NCBI GenBank assembly: GCA_016720345.1
Contig: JADKKV010000006.1
Location: 248,001-312,000 of the forward strand
Length of the DNA stretch: 64,000 bases
Reading direction: 5' to 3'
Origin: Thermomonas sp.
GTDB taxonomy: Bacteria; Pseudomonadota; Gammaproteobacteria; Xanthomonadales; Xanthomonadaceae
This document shows positions 1-8,779 of the stretch, piece after piece; within the stretch, counting starts at the first letter, position 1, and each line of letters begins with the position of its first letter. The notes under the pieces were generated by a model. It was given only the letters and a program-made list of their open reading frames with translations, was not told where the DNA came from and did no database searches. A program made the position numbers and the translations under genes.

Positions 1-811
1 CCTGGGCGATGTCGGCGGTCGCTTCGGTGATCGCCAGCGCCGCCTCGACGCGGGCGACACGCGCCAGCCCGGCCAGTTCGGCCATATAGGCCGCGCGCCC
101 CGCCTGCACCGCGCCCGGCATCCACAGCCGCGCATCAAGCCCGGATCCGCGCAGGTCGGCGAGCAGTGCGATCGCATCGGCATGCCCCTTCAGCCGGGTG
201 CCACGCCCGGGCAGCAGCAGCAGCGGGCCACGGCCGCCCAACTGCGGGTGCCGCGCGGCGATCCGCGCGCGCGCCGCCGGATCCGGCAGTGGCGCGCGCG
301 GGAACGCCGCGGGGTCGATCCCGCGCGGGATCACCACCAGCCGCCGCGGGTCGGTCGCCGGGTAGTGCTGCTGCAGGTAGTCGCGCACCGTTTCCGACAC
401 GCACACCACGCGCTCGCCGCGGGCCATGATCGCGCTGTAGCGCGAGGGCGAATTCAGGCCGTGCGCGGTGGTGACGAAATGCGGCCGCGCCGCGCGCATC
501 CCGCGCAGCGCCAACCAGCCAAGCCATGCCGGCAGCCGCGAACGCGCATGCACGATGTCGGCGCCGGCTTCGCGCAACAATCGCCGCAGGGCCGGCACGT
601 GGCGCAGGGTGACGGGCGACTTGCGGCCGATGTCGAGGGTGACGTGGCGGGCGCCCCGTGCTTCCAGCGGCGCCACCAGCCGGCCGCCGGCCGACACCAC
701 GATGGCGCGATGGCCGGCGCGCACCAGGGCTTCGGCGATCTCCAGGGTGGAGCGTTCGACGCCGCCCGCTTCAAGCGCAGGCAGCAGTTGCACCACGGTC
801 AGGCGGCGCAT
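1..811 (-). CDS. Glycosyltransferase family 4 (partial)
   Basis: GT-B fold glycosyltransferase that would transfer an activated sugar, probably in surface polysaccharide or LPS synthesis. The minus-strand reading starts MRRLTVVQLLPALEAGGVER, the usual N-terminal glycine-rich segment of GT4 enzymes, then shows VVCVSETV and the interdomain region, and reaches the C-terminal donor-domain start with LLLLPGRGTRLKGHADAI, equivalent to the family GRLxxxKG motif. About 270 codons are present; the gene runs off the left edge, so the catalytic EX7E region is not visible. The ATG at 811 lies 16 bases after the stop of the zinc-finger gene, so the two are probably cotranscribed. Family assignment is firm; the sugar substrate is unknown. 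Confidence 0.85.
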   Translation of the reverse strand, partial: MRRLTVVQLLPALEAGGVERSTLEIAEALVRAGHRAIVVSAGGRLVAPLEARGARHVTLDIGRKSPVTLRHVPALRRLLREAGADIVHARSRLPAWLGWLALRGMRAARPHFVTTAHGLNSPSRYSAIMARGERVVCVSETVRDYLQQHYPATDPRRLVVIPRGIDPAAFPRAPLPDPAARARIAARHPQLGGRGPLLLLPGRGTRLKGHADAIALLADLRGSGLDARLWMPGAVQAGRAAYMAELAGLARVARVEAALAITEATADIAQ

Positions 812-826
812 CGACGCGAAGCTGCG

Positions 827-1021
827 TCAGTCCACCAGCACGTAGGCGGCGCCGCAATACGGGCACTGGCTGCTGCCGCCATCCGCCTCGATCGGCAGGA
901 ACACGCGCGGATGCGCATTCCACAACGCCGCCGACGGCAACGGGCAGCTCAGCGGCAGGTCCGCGCGCCGCACCGGGTGGGGCTGCGTGGCTTTGGCAGG
1001 CGACGGGGCGGGCTGGGTCAT
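827..1021 (-). CDS. zf-CHCC zinc-finger domain protein
   Basis: A 64-residue protein ending in a short zinc-finger module: a Cys near residue 30, then AHPRVFLPIE, then QCPYCGAAYVL. The C-x-H...C-x-x-C layout matches the zf-CHCC family (related to the mitochondrial complex I subunit NDUFS6). In Proteobacteria such proteins often sit next to LPS or glycosyltransferase genes, and the glycosyltransferase here follows after 16 bases on the same strand. The N-terminal half is proline-rich and low in complexity. Its exact role is unknown; structural zinc binding is the only supported function. Confidence 0.75.
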   Translation of the reverse strand: MTQPAPSPAKATQPHPVRRADLPLSCPLPSAALWNAHPRVFLPIEADGGSSQCPYCGAAYVLVD

Positions 1022-1102
1022 GGCGATGCGGCGCGGTTGCGGGAACCGCGCCAGTTTACTGCACGCGCGCGGCTTGCCCCACGCCTGCGCAGGTCGATGC
1101 GC

Positions 1103-1810
1103 TCAGCCCGGCAGTTCGAACAGCAGCACGTCGCTGCGATCGCCGATCCCGCGCAGCGGCAGTGCGCCGCTTTCATCGACGAAGCCCAGCGCATCGCCGG
1201 CCTGCAGCTCGCGTCCGCCCGCTTCGATCCCGCCGGCCGCGACATGCAGCCAGTAGCGTCGCGCCGGATCCAGTGCCGCGGTCGCCACGTCGCCCGCGTG
1301 CAGGCGGGTGGCGCGCAGGCTGGCCTGCTGGCGGATCGCGATCGATCCGTCGGCGCCATCCGCTGAAAACAGCGTCGCCCAGCGCGCACGCCGCGCGTCG
1401 GGGTCGAAGGACTGCTGCGCGTAGGCCGGCTGCGCGTTGAGCCGGTCGGGCTGGATCCAGACCTGCAGGAAATGCACCGGTTCGGTGCCCGAGGCGTTGT
1501 ACTCGCTGTGCTCGACGCCATGGCCGGCGCTCATCCACTGCACGTCGCCGGCGCGGATCACGCCTTCGTTGCCGGCGCTGTCCTTGTGCGCCAGCGCGCC
1601 ATCCAGGACCACGCTGATGATTTCCATGTTGGCGTGGCGGTGGGGCGCGAAGCCGCCGCCGGGGGCGACGGTGTCGTCGTTGATCACCCGCAGCGCGCCG
1701 AATCCCATCCACGCCGGGTCGTGGTAATGGCCGAAGGAGAACGTGTGCCGGCTGCGCAGCCAGCCCAGGTCGACCTCGCCACGCGCGGCGGACGGGCGCT
1801 CGACGATCAT
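1103..1810 (-). CDS. Pirin family protein
   Basis: Cupin-fold protein of the pirin/YhhW class, 235 residues from the ATG at 1810. The N-terminal cupin has the metal-binding signature: PHRHANMEII supplies two histidines and a glutamate, and GHGVEHSEYN supplies a further His-x-Glu. E. coli YhhW has quercetin 2,3-dioxygenase activity in vitro, but the natural role in bacteria is not settled. The start at 1810 is preferred over an upstream in-frame ATG at 1945, which would overlap the YceI gene and add a low-complexity arginine-rich leader. The gene follows yceI by seven bases on the same strand, so the two probably form an operon. Confidence 0.88.
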   Translation of the reverse strand: MIVERPSAARGEVDLGWLRSRHTFSFGHYHDPAWMGFGALRVINDDTVAPGGGFAPHRHANMEIISVVLDGALAHKDSAGNEGVIRAGDVQWMSAGHGVEHSEYNASGTEPVHFLQVWIQPDRLNAQPAYAQQSFDPDARRARWATLFSADGADGSIAIRQQASLRATRLHAGDVATAALDPARRYWLHVAAGGIEAGGRELQAGDALGFVDESGALPLRGIGDRSDVLLFELPG

Positions 1811-1817
1811 CGCGGCC

Positions 1818-2411
1818 TCACTTGCCCGCGGCGGCCGGCGCCGGCGCCGAGGCTTCGGTGCTGATGCGCAGGGTGACTTCGTCGCTGACCGCGGGCGCGA
1901 ACCCGCCGAGGCCGAACTCGCTGCGCTTGAGGGTGGCGGTGGCATCGAAGCCGATCGCCGCCACCTTCAGCATCGGGTGCTCGCCGGCCTTGTTCAGGGT
2001 GGCGTCCAGCACCAGCGGCCGGGTCACGCCCCTGATCGTCAGGTCGCCGGTGATGCGCAGCTTGCCGGCGGCCACCGCCTCGACCCGGGTGCTGCTGAAG
2101 CGGGCTTCCGGGAAGCGGGCGGCGTCGAAGAAATCGGGGCCGCGCAGGTGCTCGTCGAGCTTGGGCACGAAGCTGTCCATGCCCGACAGCGGCAAGGTCA
2201 CCTGCACGCTTGAACGCGCGACGTCGGCGGCGTCGTAGACCAGGGTGCCCTCGACGCCGCCGAAATTGGCGCTCGGGTTGGAAAAGCCGAAATGGTTCCA
2301 GCTGGCGATGACGTTGGTGTGGGTCGGGTCGAGCTTGTAGGTGACGCCGGCCGCGAAGGCATTGGCACTGGCCGCGGCCAGCGCGGCGGTGAGCAGGAAA
2401 CGCTTGGACAT
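1818..2411 (-). CDS. YceI family periplasmic protein
   Basis: A 197-residue secreted protein. Residues 1-20 form a clear Sec signal peptide (MSKRFLLTAALAAASANAFA), followed by the YceI lipocalin-like beta barrel starting VTYKLDPTHTNVIASWNHFGF. Further family features are the FFDAARFPEARF segment and the GDLTIRGVTRPLVLDATL strand. YceI proteins bind polyisoprenoid or amide-type lipids in the periplasm. It is read in the same direction as the downstream pirin gene (seven bases away) and lies downstream of the nitroreductase gene. Length and motifs are normal. Confidence 0.92.
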   Translation of the reverse strand: MSKRFLLTAALAAASANAFAAGVTYKLDPTHTNVIASWNHFGFSNPSANFGGVEGTLVYDAADVARSSVQVTLPLSGMDSFVPKLDEHLRGPDFFDAARFPEARFSSTRVEAVAAGKLRITGDLTIRGVTRPLVLDATLNKAGEHPMLKVAAIGFDATATLKRSEFGLGGFAPAVSDEVTLRISTEASAPAPAAAGK

Positions 2412-2451
2412 GGGGTTCTCCTTGCGGGGAATCGGGACCGGGCAGGCGCGC

Positions 2452-3042
2452 TCAGGCGATCTGGCAGGCTTCGTCGAACGCCAGCCGCGGCGAACGCGGA
2501 TAGAGGCTGGCCGGATCGCCCTGGCCCAGGTTGACCAGGATGTTGGAGCGAACCGCGGTGCCGGCGAAGAACGCGGCGTCGACCATCGCGTTGTCGAATC
2601 CGGTCATCGGCCCGCAATCGAGCCCCAGCGAACGCGCGGCCAGGATCAGGTAGGCGGTCTGCAGGCTGCTGTTGCGCAGCCCCACCCAGGCCAGGCCGGC
2701 CTCGTCGCGGTGCTCGAACCAGGCCTTGGCAGCGACATGCGGGAACAGCACCGGCAGCTTGTCGAAGAAGCGCATGTCGTAGCCGATGATCGCCACCGCC
2801 GGTGCCGCCAGCGTCTTCGCGCGGTTGCCCTCGCTCAGTGCCGGGGCCAGCCGGGCCTTGGCTTCCGCGGACTTGACGAACACGATCCGCGCGGGCGTGG
2901 TGTTGGCCTCGGTCGGGCCGAACTTCAGCAGGCCGTAGAGCTGCTGCAGGGTCTCGTCGGAGACTTCGCCGGTGAAGGCGTTGTAGGTGCGCGCGCTGCG
3001 GAACAGCTGGTCCAGCGCGGCATCATTCAGGGCGTCGGTCAT
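2452..3042 (-). CDS. RutE/HadB-type nitroreductase (malonic semialdehyde reductase-like)
   Basis: A 196-residue FMN-dependent nitroreductase-fold protein, closest in character to RutE, which reduces malonic semialdehyde to 3-hydroxypropionate in pyrimidine catabolism. Diagnostic stretches are [16 protein letters not shown] near the N-terminus, [16 protein letters not shown] (the family PTSxNxxPAR flavin site), and [18 protein letters not shown]. The ATG at 3042 gives the normal RutE length; an upstream in-frame start at 3105 would add 21 unconserved residues. There is no rut operon nearby, so the physiological substrate is uncertain. It lies upstream of yceI on the same strand. Confidence 0.85.
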   Translation of the reverse strand: MTDALNDAALDQLFRSARTYNAFTGEVSDETLQQLYGLLKFGPTEANTTPARIVFVKSAEAKARLAPALSEGNRAKTLAAPAVAIIGYDMRFFDKLPVLFPHVAAKAWFEHRDEAGLAWVGLRNSSLQTAYLILAARSLGLDCGPMTGFDNAMVDAAFFAGTAVRSNILVNLGQGDPASLYPRSPRLAFDEACQIA

Positions 3043-3149
3043 GGGATCCTCGGAAGCTTGCGGGCAAGCCACAAGTGTAGAGTTCCATCGGTGAAACCAA
3101 AGCATTGCAATCGCAACGGATCGATCACTCCGGTGGAACAGCCAGGGGC

Positions 3150-4112
3150 ATGCAACGCATGAGCACGACGGTCGCCGTGCACGATGGCCGCGCCGGCAAC
3201 GCCCGCCAGGCGGTGGCGCTGGCGCGCGCGCTGGATTCGGATGCCGGCGATTGCACGCTTAATCCGCGCGCCCCGTGGCGATGGCTGGCGCCGCGTGTGC
3301 TGCCCGGCGCCGATGCCGCGTTCGGCAACGCCTTCAAGGCGCTGGCCGCGCAGCCGCCGGCGCTCGCGATCGGCTGTGGCCGCCAGGCCGCATTGGCAAC
3401 CCGCCTGCTGCGCGACCGCGGCAGCCAGTCCGTGCAAATCCTCGACCCGCGCATCGACCCGCGCCACTGGGACCTGGTGATCGCACCCGGTCACGACGCA
3501 CTGCGTGGCGACAACGTCATCCGGACACTGGGCAGCCTGCACCCGGTCGACGACCTGTGGCTGGCGCAGGCGCGCCGCGACTTCGCGCACATCGCCACAC
3601 TGCCTTCACCGCATACCGTGCTGCTGGTCGGTGGCCCGAGCCGGCATGTGGCGCTGCAGGACGCTGCGTTCGAAACCCTGCTGCGGCAGCTCGCCGGGCA
3701 TGCACGCGCGGTGCATGGGAGTTTCAGCGTGGTCGCCTCGCGGCGCACGCCGGCGCGCTGGCGCAGCATGCTCGCGGGGATGCCCGCCGGATTGCCCGGC
3801 CTTCACTGGCGCGACGACCGCGATGGCACGAATCCGTATGCAGGACTGCTCGGCCATGCCGACCGCATCGTCTGCACGCCGGATTCGGTGAACATGCTCA
3901 GCGAAGCCGCGGCGACGCTGGCGCCGGTGTTCATGTGGTGCGCAGGAATCGCCAACGGACGCCTGCGGCATTTCCTCGATGCATTGCGCAGCAGCGGCCG
4001 CGTGCGCGACCTCGACGACACGCTGGCGCCGTTCGCAGCGGAACCGCTGCGCGAGACCGCGCGCGTGGCGGGCGAGGTGCGGCTGCGGCTGGGCGAAGCG
4101 GGGACAGCGTGA
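3150..4112 (+). CDS. ELM1/GtrOC1-family putative glycosyltransferase (DUF1022)
   Basis: Protein of about 320 residues in the ELM1 family, named for plant mitochondrial fission protein ELM1 but in bacteria thought to be a GT-B-like nucleotide-diphospho-sugar binding protein. Visible family features are [20 protein letters not shown] at the N-terminus, [19 protein letters not shown] in the middle, [10 protein letters not shown], and [19 protein letters not shown] near the C-terminus. The ATG at 3150 has a purine-rich stretch (caggggc) just upstream; a second ATG at 3159 is possible. The gene ends inside an inverted-repeat element whose arm supplies the last codons and the stop. It converges on glnE. 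Confidence 0.8.
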   Translation: MQRMSTTVAVHDGRAGNARQAVALARALDSDAGDCTLNPRAPWRWLAPRVLPGADAAFGNAFKALAAQPPALAIGCGRQAALATRLLRDRGSQSVQILDPRIDPRHWDLVIAPGHDALRGDNVIRTLGSLHPVDDLWLAQARRDFAHIATLPSPHTVLLVGGPSRHVALQDAAFETLLRQLAGHARAVHGSFSVVASRRTPARWRSMLAGMPAGLPGLHWRDDRDGTNPYAGLLGHADRIVCTPDSVNMLSEAAATLAPVFMWCAGIANGRLRHFLDALRSSGRVRDLDDTLAPFAAEPLRETARVAGEVRLRLGEAGTA

Positions 4113-4184
4113 AGTGTCGCGACCGAACATCGCGACCGTGCCGACTCGCATCGGCGCAAGAATCACCCTGACCCCGTTTCGCCC
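4091..4184. repeat. Inverted-repeat element between convergent genes
   Basis: Two imperfect arms face each other: gggcgaagcggggacagcgt at 4091 and, on the other strand from 4184, gggcgaaacggggtcagggt. About 20 of the first 23 bases match. The left arm encodes the last residues and stop of the ELM1-family gene (GEAGTA-stop) and the right arm encodes those of glnE (GETGSG-stop). The same GGGG-N-CAG-N-GTGA core recurs in the stronger hairpin at 21052-21141, so this looks like a dispersed repeat. It may also act as a bidirectional terminator, although no U-run is seen. Confidence 0.7.
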
Positions 4185-6943
4185 AGCCCCTGCGCGGAAA
4201 TGGCAGCGCGGATCGCGGCGCGGGCGGCCTCGATGGCCGCATCCGGCGGTACCCGCCGCGGGCGCCGGTCCAGGGTGCAGCGCATGCCGGCATCCAGCAG
4301 GCTGGCGTGCGCCGCCAGCAATGACGCGTGGGTTTCCGGGGTGATCGAACCCGTGGCCAGCACCGCGTCCAGCAAGGCCGGTGTCGCGCGCGGGCCATGC
4401 AGGGAGGCATGCACTGCCGCATCGCGCAGGACCAGGTGCTGCAGCAGGAATTCGAGGTCGACCAGGCCGCCCTCGCCCTGCTTGAGGTCGAACACCGCGG
4501 CATCGCTGCGATCCAGCTCGGCGCGCATCCGCCGCCGCATCGACGACACATCCTCCGCGAGCGATGCCGGATCGCGCGGACGCGCGAGCACCTGTGCGCG
4601 CAGCGCATCGAAATCCGCCACCAGTTCGGCATCGCCGGCGACCGCGCGCGCGCGCACCAGCGCCTGGTGTTCCCAGGTCCAGGCACGTTCGCGCTGGTAG
4701 TCGCAGAAGCTGGCGAGGCTCGACACCAGCAAGCCTTTCGCGCCGTCCGGGCGCAGGCGCACGTCGACCTCGAACAGGCGGCCGGCGCCGGTGCCCACGC
4801 CCAGCAGCGCGACGATCTTCTGCCCGAGCCGGGCGAACCAGCGCGGCGCGTCCAGTGGCCGTGCACCATCGGACTGCGCGTCGTCCGCGGAGTCGTACAG
4901 GAAGACCAGGTCGAGGTCGGAACCGAAGCCGAGTTCCTCGCCGCCCAGGCTGCCGTAGCCGAGCACCGCGAAACGCCCGGCGGGAATCACCCCATGCGCC
5001 GCGCGCATCTCGCCCATCGCGATCCGCAGCACGCAGGCGACCACCGCATCCGCCAGCCACGCCAGCCGTTGCGCGCAGGATTGCGCATCGCAGCGCGCAT
5101 CCAGCAACGCCAGCGCGATCCGGAAGCTCAACGCCTGCCGCACTTCGTTGAGCGCATGCAGCGAGGCTTCGGCATCGCCCTCGCGCAACGCCGCCGCGCA
5201 CTGTGCCTGCATCGCCTCGCGGTCCGGCAGGCCGCCGGCAACGCGGCGGTCGAGCAGTTCGTCCAGCAGCAGCGGATGCGCGCCCAGCCGTTCCGCCAGC
5301 AGCGCGCTGCGCGCCAGCGCATCGACCAGGCGCTGCAGCGCCGCCGGTTGCTCATCCAGCAGGGCCAGGTAGCTGGTGCGTCGCAACAGGGTGTGCAGCA
5401 GCGGCAGCAGCCGGCGCAGCGCCGGATCCGCTTGCGCCGACTTCGACGCGGCCTGCAGCAGGGCCGGCAGCACCCGGTCGAGGCGGGCACGGGTGGCATC
5501 CGACAGTTCGCGCACGCCGGGCGCCCGCGCGAAATCGCGCAGGCTGCGATGCAGCTCCTCGGCGGCGCCGAAGCCGGCGGCGGCCAGCGCACCGGCATCG
5601 CCGTCGTCGGGCAGGCTGCGCCAGTACAGCGACAGGTCGCTGTCGCCGACCACCGCCCCGCGCGGTGCCAGCAGCGCGGCGAATTCCGCGGCGACGCGCG
5701 TGCGCACCGCCTGCAACCGGGCATCCAGCGCCGCCAGGCCGGGGTGGCCGAGGCCACGCGCGATGCGTTCGCCCTGCACCGGGACGGCGGGCAGCGCATG
5801 GGTTTGCGCGTCGGCCAGCATCTGGATCCGGTTCTCCAGCACGCGCAGTTCGCGATAGGCGTTCGCCAGCATCGCGCCCGCATCCGCAGCCATGTGCCCG
5901 GCCTGCACCAGCGCCTGCAGCGCCGGCAACAGCCGGCGTTCGCGCAGTGCAGGTTCGCGGCCGCCATGGATCAGTTGCAGCGCCTGCACCAGGAACTCGA
6001 TTTCGCGGATGCCGCCGGGCCCGCGCTTGATGTCGCCGGCCAGTTCCTTGCGCGCCACCTCGGCGGCGATCGCCGCCTTCATCGTGCGCAGCCCGTCGAG
6101 CGCGCCGAAGTCCAGGTAGCGGCGGTACACGAACGGGCGCAGCGCGGCGAGGAAGCGCTCGCCGGCGGCGAGGTCGCCGGCCACCGGCCGTGCCTTCTGC
6201 CAGGCGTAGCGCTCCCAGTCGCGGCCCTCGCGCTGGAAGTACTGCTCCATCGCCGCGAACGACAGCGCCACCCGGCCGGCATTGCCGAACGGGCGCAGGC
6301 GCAGGTCGACGCGATGGCAGAAGCCGTCGGCGGTGACTTCGTCCAGCAGCTTCGCCAGTTGCTGGCCGAGCCGCGCGAAATAGTCGGAGGCGGTGATGCC
6401 GCGCGCGCCATCCGATTCGCCGTCGTGCTCGTAGGCGTAGACCAGGTCGATGTCGGAACTGAAATTGAGCTCACCGCCACCGAGCTTGCCAAGCCCGAAC
6501 ACCACCAGCCGCTGCGCCTGCCCCCCGGCATCGCGCAGGACGCCGAAGCGCTGCGCGAATTCGGTTTCCAGTGCACCCAGTGCCAGTTGCAGGCAGGTTT
6601 CCGCGAGCGCGGTGCTGCCGGCCAGGATCGCATCCACCGCATCCCCGGCGATCACGTCGCGCCACACCAGGCGGGTGGATTCGGCGTGCCGATGGCGCCG
6701 CAGCAGGCGTGGCCAGTCGGCGCGGTTGCCCGCCTCCAGCAGCGGCGGCGGCGAAGGCGCGAGGCCATCGTCCGCGTGCAGGCGTGCGAGCAGCGCCGGC
6801 TGCGCGACCAGCGTGGCCAGCGCGAAGTCGCTGGCGATGGCGAGCGCGCGCAGCTTCACCATGAATGCTGCGTCGGCACGCCAGCCCGCATTCGCGGGCA
6901 ATTGCGCCAGGCGGCGTTCGAGGAGCTGCGGGAGATCGGCCAT
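4163..6943 (-). CDS. glnE: Bifunctional glutamine synthetase adenylyltransferase/deadenylase
   Basis: GlnE transfers AMP to and from glutamine synthetase in response to PII, tuning nitrogen assimilation. The 926-residue protein has the expected duplicated architecture. The N-terminal nucleotidyltransferase domain has [20 protein letters not shown] (residues roughly 150-170) and the C-terminal one has [20 protein letters not shown] (residues roughly 655-675). Both retain the G-G-x-E-L...S-D-x-D-L-x-x motif needed for catalysis. [15 protein letters not shown] and the related [13 protein letters not shown] are the conserved linkers of each half. Length is normal. The last codons (GETGSG) come from a repeat element. 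The gene is divergent from the AAA+ ATPase, with 45 bases between starts. Confidence 0.97.
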   Translation of the reverse strand: MADLPQLLERRLAQLPANAGWRADAAFMVKLRALAIASDFALATLVAQPALLARLHADDGLAPSPPPLLEAGNRADWPRLLRRHRHAESTRLVWRDVIAGDAVDAILAGSTALAETCLQLALGALETEFAQRFGVLRDAGGQAQRLVVFGLGKLGGGELNFSSDIDLVYAYEHDGESDGARGITASDYFARLGQQLAKLLDEVTADGFCHRVDLRLRPFGNAGRVALSFAAMEQYFQREGRDWERYAWQKARPVAGDLAAGERFLAALRPFVYRRYLDFGALDGLRTMKAAIAAEVARKELAGDIKRGPGGIREIEFLVQALQLIHGGREPALRERRLLPALQALVQAGHMAADAGAMLANAYRELRVLENRIQMLADAQTHALPAVPVQGERIARGLGHPGLAALDARLQAVRTRVAAEFAALLAPRGAVVGDSDLSLYWRSLPDDGDAGALAAAGFGAAEELHRSLRDFARAPGVRELSDATRARLDRVLPALLQAASKSAQADPALRRLLPLLHTLLRRTSYLALLDEQPAALQRLVDALARSALLAERLGAHPLLLDELLDRRVAGGLPDREAMQAQCAAALREGDAEASLHALNEVRQALSFRIALALLDARCDAQSCAQRLAWLADAVVACVLRIAMGEMRAAHGVIPAGRFAVLGYGSLGGEELGFGSDLDLVFLYDSADDAQSDGARPLDAPRWFARLGQKIVALLGVGTGAGRLFEVDVRLRPDGAKGLLVSSLASFCDYQRERAWTWEHQALVRARAVAGDAELVADFDALRAQVLARPRDPASLAEDVSSMRRRMRAELDRSDAAVFDLKQGEGGLVDLEFLLQHLVLRDAAVHASLHGPRATPALLDAVLATGSITPETHASLLAAHASLLDAGMRCTLDRRPRRVPPDAAIEAARAAIRAAISAQGLGETGSG

Positions 6944-6988
6944 GGCCGCGATTGTGGCATCGGTGCCGCGCCGCTATCGTGCCTCTCC

Positions 6989-8476
6989 ATGAGCGAACTG
7001 CAGGACCTGGTGGCGCTGATCCGCGCCGAAACCCCGTTGCTGGTGATCGAGACCCCGGACGAATCGCGGGTGATCGCGCTGTTCCGGCAGTCGCTGACGC
7101 ACGCCTGGCGCGCGCTGCACCGCTGGTCGGTGACCGAGGGCCTGCGCCGGCTGGACATCGACCGCGAGGACGAAAGCGAAGGCGCGCCCGACCTCAGCGC
7201 CACCCTGCAGGCGATCCGTTCCGCCACCCAGCGCGGCACCTACCTGCTGCTGGACGCCCACCCCTACCTGGGCTACGCCAGCTACCAGCGCGCGCTGCGC
7301 GACGTGATCCAGCGCCGCGACTGCCAGCCGCACGTGCTGGTGATGATCGGCACCAGGGTCGAACTGCCGCCCGCGCTTGAGCCGTTCGCGGTGCGCTTCG
7401 CGCTGCGCCTGCCGGATGCGAATGCGCTGCTGAAACTGGTGCAGGACGAGGCGCGCGCCTATGCCGCTGAAAACGGCGGGCGCCGGGTGGAAGCGGACGC
7501 CGAAGCAGTGAAGCAGATCGTGCGCAACCTGCAGGGCATGAGCCTGACCGATGCGCGCCGGATCGCCCGCCACCTGATCTATCGCGATGGTGCGCTGGGC
7601 ATGGGCGACCTGCCGGAACTGGCGCGGCTGAAGTTCGAACTGCTCAACAAGAGCGGCCACCTGCACTACGAATACGACACCGCGCGCTTCGCCGATGTTG
7701 GCGGCGCGGCACGGCTCAAGCGCTGGGTGGAGCAGCGGCGCGTGCCGTTCCTGCAGGATCCACCGCCACCCGGGCTGGACCCGCCCAAGGGCGTGCTGTT
7801 GCTGGGCGTGCAGGGCTGCGGCAAGTCGCTGCTGGCGAAGGCGGTGGCCGGCGGCTTCGGGGTGCCGCTGGTGCGGCTGGATTTCGGCACCCTGTACGAC
7901 AAGTACCACGGCGAGTCGGAGAAGAACCTGCGTGCCGCGCTGGCCTCCACCGAACAGCTGGCACCGTGCGTGCTGTGGATCGACGAGATCGAGAAGGGCC
8001 TGGCCGCCGGCAGCGGCGAGGGCGACGGCGGGCTGTCGCGGCGGGTGCTGGGCTACCTGCTGACCTGGATGGCGGAGCGCAAGTCGCGGGTGTTCCTGGT
8101 CGCCACCGCCAACCAGGTGCACGAACTGCCGCCGGAGCTGCTGCGCAAGGGCCGCTTCGACGAGATCTTCTTCATCGACCTGCCGGATGCCGCCGCCCGC
8201 GCGGAGATCTTCGCCCTGCATCTTGCGCGCCGGAACCTGCCGCGCGAGGGCATCGACCTGCCCGCGCTGGCGGCCGCCGCGGAGGGCTACTCCGGTGCCG
8301 AGATCGAGCAGGTGATCGTGAGCGCGCTGTACGCCGCGCATGCGGCGCAGGCGGGCATCGACACCGATGCACTGCTGCAGGCGGTGCGCGATACCCGCCC
8401 GCTGTCGGTGCTGATGGCCGAGCAGGTGCAGGCCCTGCGCGCATGGGCGCTGCCGCGCACGGTGCCGGCGGACTGA
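6989..8476 (+). CDS. AAA+ ATPase, Ycf46-like
   Basis: A 495-residue AAA+ protein from the ATG at 6989. The N-terminal region (residues 1-220) resembles the Ycf46 class, with MSELQDLVALIRAETPLLVI and a degenerate P-loop-less domain. The C-terminal AAA module has Walker A LLLGVQGCGKSLLAKAVA (near residue 275), Walker B VLWIDEIEKGL, sensor 1 LVATAN and an arginine-finger region RKGRFDEIFFIDLP. The helical lid GYSGAEIEQVI is FtsH-like. In cyanobacteria Ycf46 has been linked to inorganic carbon control; the proteobacterial role is unknown. It lacks transmembrane segments and a protease domain, so it is not FtsH. The reading frame is open far upstream, but that part is antisense to glnE. Confidence 0.88.
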   Translation: MSELQDLVALIRAETPLLVIETPDESRVIALFRQSLTHAWRALHRWSVTEGLRRLDIDREDESEGAPDLSATLQAIRSATQRGTYLLLDAHPYLGYASYQRALRDVIQRRDCQPHVLVMIGTRVELPPALEPFAVRFALRLPDANALLKLVQDEARAYAAENGGRRVEADAEAVKQIVRNLQGMSLTDARRIARHLIYRDGALGMGDLPELARLKFELLNKSGHLHYEYDTARFADVGGAARLKRWVEQRRVPFLQDPPPPGLDPPKGVLLLGVQGCGKSLLAKAVAGGFGVPLVRLDFGTLYDKYHGESEKNLRAALASTEQLAPCVLWIDEIEKGLAAGSGEGDGGLSRRVLGYLLTWMAERKSRVFLVATANQVHELPPELLRKGRFDEIFFIDLPDAAARAEIFALHLARRNLPREGIDLPALAAAAEGYSGAEIEQVIVSALYAAHAAQAGIDTDALLQAVRDTRPLSVLMAEQVQALRAWALPRTVPAD

Positions 8477-8487
8477 GGCGCAGGCAT

Positions 8488-8521
8488 AAAAAAGCCCGCA
8501 TCGACCGAAGTCTCTGCGGGC
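8488..8521 (-). terminator. Rho-independent terminator
   Basis: A seven-base GC stem (gcccgca at 8494-8500 paired with tgcgggc at 8515-8521) is followed, when read on the minus strand, by a run of six U (8488-8493). The orientation would end transcripts of the minus-strand oxidoreductase gene that stops at 8780. It also lies just past the plus-strand ATPase gene. Confidence 0.75.
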
Positions 8522-8779
8522 CTGCTCCCTCCCCCACGTCGGGACGCGCGAGGATCGTGAAGGAATCGTTATGGGCTTTGCACGCTGCAGTGCAAAAAAG
8601 CACCGCTCAGTGCAGGAATCCCGCGCGGCTCCAACCCATGCCTGCCGGTGGTGATGGCGCCACCTGGGCCCCGTTGTCGGTGCATCACCGGTGGTGGGCA
8701 GGGGAGGCATTCGCTGCGCGGCTCGAAATGCCGCTACGCGAACGCCGCCCCTGCCCGCCACCTGCACCTTCGCTGGGCG
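8522..8779. other. Intergenic stretch without recognised gene
   Basis: About 260 bases between the terminator and the oxidoreductase stop codon. No coding pattern, RNA gene or strong promoter was recognised. It contains two partly similar short stretches (gctgcagtgcaaaaaagca and gctcagtgcag) of unknown meaning. Confidence 0.5.

Noticed and set aside
4328-6988. Very long open frame on the plus strand continuous with the AAA+ ATPase gene
   Set aside because: It is antisense to glnE and rich in Arg, Gln and Ala without any domain; only the part from 6989 has family motifs. Long shadow frames are expected at this GC content.
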